Of a stretch of 64,000 bases of DNA, positions 60,740 through 64,000 are shown piece by piece. Made by a program: the position numbers and the translations under genes. How positions within the stretch are numbered: the stretch's first letter is position 1; each line of letters starts with the position of its first letter. Under the pieces are notes generated by a model. That model was given only the letters and a program-made list of their open reading frames with translations, was not told where the DNA came from and made no database searches. This DNA comes from Chersky-840 sp050011815 (GTDB lineage: Bacteria > Actinomycetota > Acidimicrobiia > Acidimicrobiales > UBA8190): positions 124,001 to 188,000 of the forward strand of contig JBEKIJ010000003.1 of the NCBI GenBank assembly GCA_050011815.1, in the 5' to 3' direction.

Positions 60740-62293
60740 CCGGTGAATGTCGAGAATGCCTTCGGTGGCCCGCAGCGTGGCGAAGGCGTCGTCGGGGATG
60801 GCGTGGTCGGTGGAGAGGACCATGAGGGCGGTGCCCTCGGTGCGGGAGGGGTCGACGTCCATCGAGGAGATCGACACATTGGCATCGCCGAGGACCACGC
60901 CGACCACCCCGATCATCCCGGGCCTGTCGTCGTTGCGGACGATGAGCATGTGCTCGGCCGGGGGGACGTCGACGGTGTGGTCGTCCACCAGCACGATGCG
61001 CGATTCGGAACGGGGCCCGGACAAGGTGCCGGCCATCGAGTGGTCGGGGGAACGAAGGGTGATGAGGTTGACGTAATCGCGCGCCGTGGCTGTGGACGCT
61101 TCGCGCACCTCGAGGCCGCGCTCTTGGGCCAACTGGGGGGCGTTGACGTAGGAGACCGGCTCCTCGGTCCCCGCCGAGAAGATGCCCTTGAGCACGGCCA
61201 GGGTGAGGATCGAGGTGTTGGTGCCGGCCAGGCCGCCCTGGTACTCCACCTCGAGGCGCTCGGGAAGCCCGTCGTTGAGACAGGCGAAGCACCGGCCGAG
61301 CTGCTCGGCCAGACCGAGGAAGGGGCGGACGGTCTCCGACACCTCGCTGGCGGCGACGTTGACGGCGAAGGGCACGAAGTCACCGGCCAGCGCCAGGTTC
61401 ACCTGTTCGGCGATGGTGACGCCCGCCTTGTCCTGGGCCTCGGCGGTCGAGGCGCCCAGATGGGGGGTGGCGACCACGGTGGAGAAGGCGAAGATCGGGG
61501 AATCGGTGCAGGGCTCGGTGGCAAAGACGTCGAAGGCGGCTCCGCCCACGCGCCCCGTGGCCAGGGCGTCGGCCAGCGCCTGCTCGTCGACGATCCCACC
61601 GCGCGCCGCGTTGACGATGCGGATGCCGGGCTTGGCCTTGGCCAGGAGCTCCGCACCGATCAGTCCCGCCGTCTCCGCCGTCTTGGGGAGATGGATGGTG
61701 AGGAAGTCGGACTCGGCCACGAGGTCGTCGAGAGACAGCAGTTCGACGCCCATGTGGCGGGCCCGGTCCGGCGAGACGTAGGGGTCATAGGCGCAGAGGC
61801 GCATGCCGAAGGCGAGGGCCCGTTGGGCCACGAGCGCGCCGATCCGTCCCAACCCGACGACGCCGAGGGTCTTGCCGTGGAGCTCGACGCCCTCCCACTT
61901 GGAGCGCTCCCACTTCCCCGCCATGAGGGCGGCGTGGGCCTGAGGGACGTTGCGCGCTTGGGCCAGCAGCAGGGCCATGGCATGTTCGGCCGCCGAGAGC
62001 ACGTTGGACTCGGGGGCGTTGACCACCATCACCCCGCGGCGCGTGGCCGCCTCGACGTCGACGTTGTCGAGCCCGATCCCGGCCCGGCCCACCACCACCA
62101 GGTCGGTGCCGGCCTCGAGGACCTCCGCGGTGACCTGGGTGGCCGAGCGGACGATCAGGGCGTGGGCGCCCACGATGGCACCGAGCAGCGACTGGGGATC
62201 GAGGTCGAGCTGGACATCGGCTTGGTGGCCGGCATCGGCCAGTGTCTTGAGCCCGCGCTCGGCGAGCTTCTCTGTGATGAGTACCCGTGCCAT
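60725..62293 (-). CDS. serA: D-3-phosphoglycerate dehydrogenase, long form, 522 aa
   Basis: First step of serine synthesis. NAD site GVVGLGRIGALVAQRAL (near 144-160), catalytic Arg in NAARGGIVDEQAL, and His in TPHLGASTAEAQDKAG. The C-terminal 200 residues hold the intervening domain and ACT domain (RNDDRPGMIGVVGVVLGD) of the long actinobacterial form, subject to serine feedback. ATG at 62293 is the family start. Upstream is a 16-bp tandem repeat. SerC starts at the window end on the other strand. Confidence 0.93.
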   Translation of the reverse strand: MARVLITEKLAERGLKTLADAGHQADVQLDLDPQSLLGAIVGAHALIVRSATQVTAEVLEAGTDLVVVGRAGIGLDNVDVEAATRRGVMVVNAPESNVLSAAEHAMALLLAQARNVPQAHAALMAGKWERSKWEGVELHGKTLGVVGLGRIGALVAQRALAFGMRLCAYDPYVSPDRARHMGVELLSLDDLVAESDFLTIHLPKTAETAGLIGAELLAKAKPGIRIVNAARGGIVDEQALADALATGRVGGAAFDVFATEPCTDSPIFAFSTVVATPHLGASTAEAQDKAGVTIAEQVNLALAGDFVPFAVNVAASEVSETVRPFLGLAEQLGRCFACLNDGLPERLEVEYQGGLAGTNTSILTLAVLKGIFSAGTEEPVSYVNAPQLAQERGLEVREASTATARDYVNLITLRSPDHSMAGTLSGPRSESRIVLVDDHTVDVPPAEHMLIVRNDDRPGMIGVVGVVLGDANVSISSMDVDPSRTEGTALMVLSTDHAIPDDAFATLRATEGILDIHRITCV

Positions 62294-62345
62294 ATGGCTC
62301 GTCGGCTTCCTCGCTCGGCGTGACAACTACGGAAACTACGGACAG

Positions 62346-62391
62346 ACAAACTTCGGAACTAACAAACTTCGGAACTAACAAACTTCGGAAC
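62346..62391. repeat. 16-bp tandem repeat upstream of serA
   Basis: ACAAACTTCGGAACTA occurs nearly three times, 50-100 bases before the serA start, in an A+T-richer patch likely to hold its promoter. Confidence 0.85.
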
Positions 62392-62480
62392 CAGTGGAGC
62401 GCACACACTAGGGACCTCATCGGAACAAATCGGGCGGAACTGTTGGGAATTGGCCCGGTCCACGGCGAAGGACCGGGGGA

Positions 62481-63737
62481 CTACGCGGCGGTGGCGAAGA
62501 GCTTGCCCAGGCGGGTGACACCCTCGACGATGGCGTCGTCGCCCAGGGCGTAGGAGAGGCGGAGGTAGCCCTCGGCGCCGAAGGCCTCACCGGGGACCAC
62601 GGCCACCAGCGCTTCGTCGATGGCCACGGCGGCGACGTCGGCCGAGGACTCGACGAGACGCCCCGCCAGGCGGCGGCCGAGGAGTCCCCGGACCGAGGGG
62701 AAGGCGTAGAAGGCGCCCTCGGGCTCGACGCAGGTGACCCCGTGACAGTCGTTCAGCATGCGGTGGATGACCCGACGGCGACGGTCGAAGGCGGCGCGCA
62801 TCTCCGACACGGCGTCGAGGTCGCCCACCAGGGCCGCCAGGGCGGCGCGCTGGGAGACGTTGGAGACGTTCGAGGTGGCGTGGGACTGGAGGTTGGAGGC
62901 GGCCTCGACCACGTCGGGGGGGCCGATGAGCCAGCCCACCCGCCAGCCGGTCATGGCGTAGGTCTTGGCCACCCCGTTGATCACGATGCAGCGGTCCGCG
63001 AGCTCGGGCACGGCCACCGGCAGGGAGGAGAAGACCCGGCCGCCGTAGACGAGGTGCTCGTAGATCTCGTCGGTGACGACCCAGAGACCACGGTCGGCGG
63101 CCCAGCGGCCGATCTCGAGGACCTCGGCCGGGGTGGAGACCGCACCGGTGGGGTTGTTGGGCGAGACGAAGAGGAGGACCTTGGTGGCCGGGGTCACCGC
63201 CGCCTCGAGGGCGTCGACGGTCAGGTGGAAGCCGGTGGACTCGTCGGTGGGGACGGCCACCGGGACGCCCCCGGCCAGGGCGATGACCTCGGGGTAGGTC
63301 GTCCAGTAGGGGGCGGGCACGAGGACCTCGTCGCCGGGGTCGAGGAGGGTGGCGAAGGCCTCGTAGACCGCCTGCTTGGCCCCGTTGGTGACGAGCACCT
63401 GGGAGGCGGTGACCGGGTAGCCCGAGTCGCGCCCGGTCTTGGCCGCGATGGCGTCGCGCAGGGGGGCGATGCCGACGGTGGGGGTGTAGTGGTGGTTGAC
63501 CGGATCGTGACAGGCCGCCGCGGCCGCCTCGACGATGTGGGGGGGCGTGGGGAAGTCCGGCTCCCCCGCCCCGAAGCCGATGACGTCGGCCCCGCCGGCG
63601 CGCAGCTGCTTGGCCTTGGCGTCGACGGCCAGGGTGGCCGAGGGGGAGACCGCCGCCACCAGGGCGGAGATACGCGACCGGGTGCCGGTGGAGGGACGGG
63701 GCGCGGTCGTGGGGCCGGTTTCTCGGGGGGTCGCCAT
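62481..63737 (-). CDS. Aspartate/aromatic-type aminotransferase (class I), 418 aa
   Basis: PLP enzyme of the AspC (Ib) type: GAGEPDFPTPPHIVEAA (about 55-71), FVSPNNPTGAV, DEIYEHLVYG, and the PLP Lys in INGVAKTYAMTGWRVGW (near 257). Likely an aspartate aminotransferase. The ATG at 63737 is only 19 bases from the divergent serC start, so both may be leaderless. No closer start preserves the first helix. Confidence 0.88.
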   Translation of the reverse strand: MATPRETGPTTAPRPSTGTRSRISALVAAVSPSATLAVDAKAKQLRAGGADVIGFGAGEPDFPTPPHIVEAAAAACHDPVNHHYTPTVGIAPLRDAIAAKTGRDSGYPVTASQVLVTNGAKQAVYEAFATLLDPGDEVLVPAPYWTTYPEVIALAGGVPVAVPTDESTGFHLTVDALEAAVTPATKVLLFVSPNNPTGAVSTPAEVLEIGRWAADRGLWVVTDEIYEHLVYGGRVFSSLPVAVPELADRCIVINGVAKTYAMTGWRVGWLIGPPDVVEAASNLQSHATSNVSNVSQRAALAALVGDLDAVSEMRAAFDRRRRVIHRMLNDCHGVTCVEPEGAFYAFPSVRGLLGRRLAGRLVESSADVAAVAIDEALVAVVPGEAFGAEGYLRLSYALGDDAIVEGVTRLGKLFATAA

Positions 63738-63756
63738 GGCTGTAATGCTTGCACAC

Positions 63757-64000
63757 GTGACGAACGCCTCCTCCACGCCCACCGGCACGCCCGACATCGT
63801 GATCCCCGATTCGCTGAAGCCGTCCGACGGACGGTTCGGGAGCGGGCCGTCGAAGGTGCGGCCCGAACAGGTGGCCGGCCTGGTGGCGACGGGGTCGGCC
63901 TATCTCGGGACCAGTCACCGCCAGGCGCCGGTGAAGTCGGTGGTGGGTCGGTTGCGGGCCGGGCTGGGGGAGTTGTTCTCCCTCCCCGAGGGGTACGAGG
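63757..64000 (+). CDS. serC: Phosphoserine aminotransferase, N-terminal part
   Basis: The GTG at 63757 gives 81 residues including IPDSLKPSDGRFGSGPSKVR and AYLGTSHRQAPVKSVVGRL, typical of actinobacterial SerC (second step of serine synthesis). It continues past the window. It pairs in function with serA. Confidence 0.88.
   Translation, partial: MTNASSTPTGTPDIVIPDSLKPSDGRFGSGPSKVRPEQVAGLVATGSAYLGTSHRQAPVKSVVGRLRAGLGELFSLPEGYE

Overview
The window is strongly G+C-rich, uses many GTG and TTG starts, and has gene pairs that overlap by GTGA, ATGA or TTGA. It carries actinobacterial hallmarks: an F420-type luciferase-like oxidoreductase fragment, FadD/FadE/FadA5-type lipid enzymes, a class-E (LAxTG) sortase substrate and an MscL with a zinc ribbon. 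The secreted GYW-(L/T)-VASDGG repeat protein and the general gene style point to the class Acidimicrobiia (an inference; there is no rRNA or marker gene to prove it). I see no phage, insertion sequence, CRISPR array, tRNA or rRNA gene.

Layout. 1-3.1 kb: end of an F420-type oxidoreductase, an SDR, and a divergent FadD-type acyl-CoA synthetase. 3.2-8.4 kb: two tandem PAS hybrid histidine kinases. 8.4-17.1 kb: thioesterase and crotonase pair, a frameshifted FtsX-type permease, a second thioesterase-like protein, a secreted propeller/GYW-repeat protein, and a FadA5-like thiolase. Palindromes resembling the KstR operator (TNNAACNNGTTNNA) lie before the synthetase, the crotonase and the thiolase, suggesting a lipid or steroid-type regulon.

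17.3-23.3 kb: a tight five-gene run (GH4 glycosidase, HIBADH-type reductase, class I aldolase-like protein, FGGY kinase, LarA-type nickel racemase homologue) that reads like a sugar or sugar-acid catabolic operon of unknown substrate. 23.5-31.5 kb: a Liv-type ABC importer in unusual form (MFS protein fused to the LivF-like ATPase, fused LivH-LivM, LivG, membrane-anchored binding protein) with a TauD-family dioxygenase inserted on the opposite strand. 31.5-36.2 kb: more carbohydrate functions (esterase-like hydrolase, GH43-like lipoprotein, NagB-type isomerase, second GH4). 36.3-45.5 kb: secreted NHL/IPT protein, FrnE-like DsbA, GntR regulator with an esterase, LAFTG-anchored phosphoesterase, DUF1918 protein, GRP sugar porter, and a pRiA4b ORF-3 pseudogene.

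45.5-57.3 kb: acyl-CoA dehydrogenase and hydrolase downstream of a leuB-ilvE-cimA operon, then greA-leuC-leuD, mscL and leuA. Both leuB and leuA are preceded by what look like complete transcription attenuators, with leader peptides MRTPSTLVIVIE and MEPEMREHPFITALLLT followed by hairpins and U-tract terminators. Together these genes give leucine synthesis and a citramalate route to isoleucine. 57.3-64 kb: small membrane protein, DUF4349 protein, ECF sigma/anti-sigma pair, serA, an AspC-type aminotransferase, and the start of serC (serine synthesis).

A theme across the window is short tandem repeats (9-29 bp units) at gene ends and, as multiples of 3, inside coding regions of metabolic enzymes. 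Four apparent single-base frameshifts in three loci are also present; they may be real decay or sequence errors.
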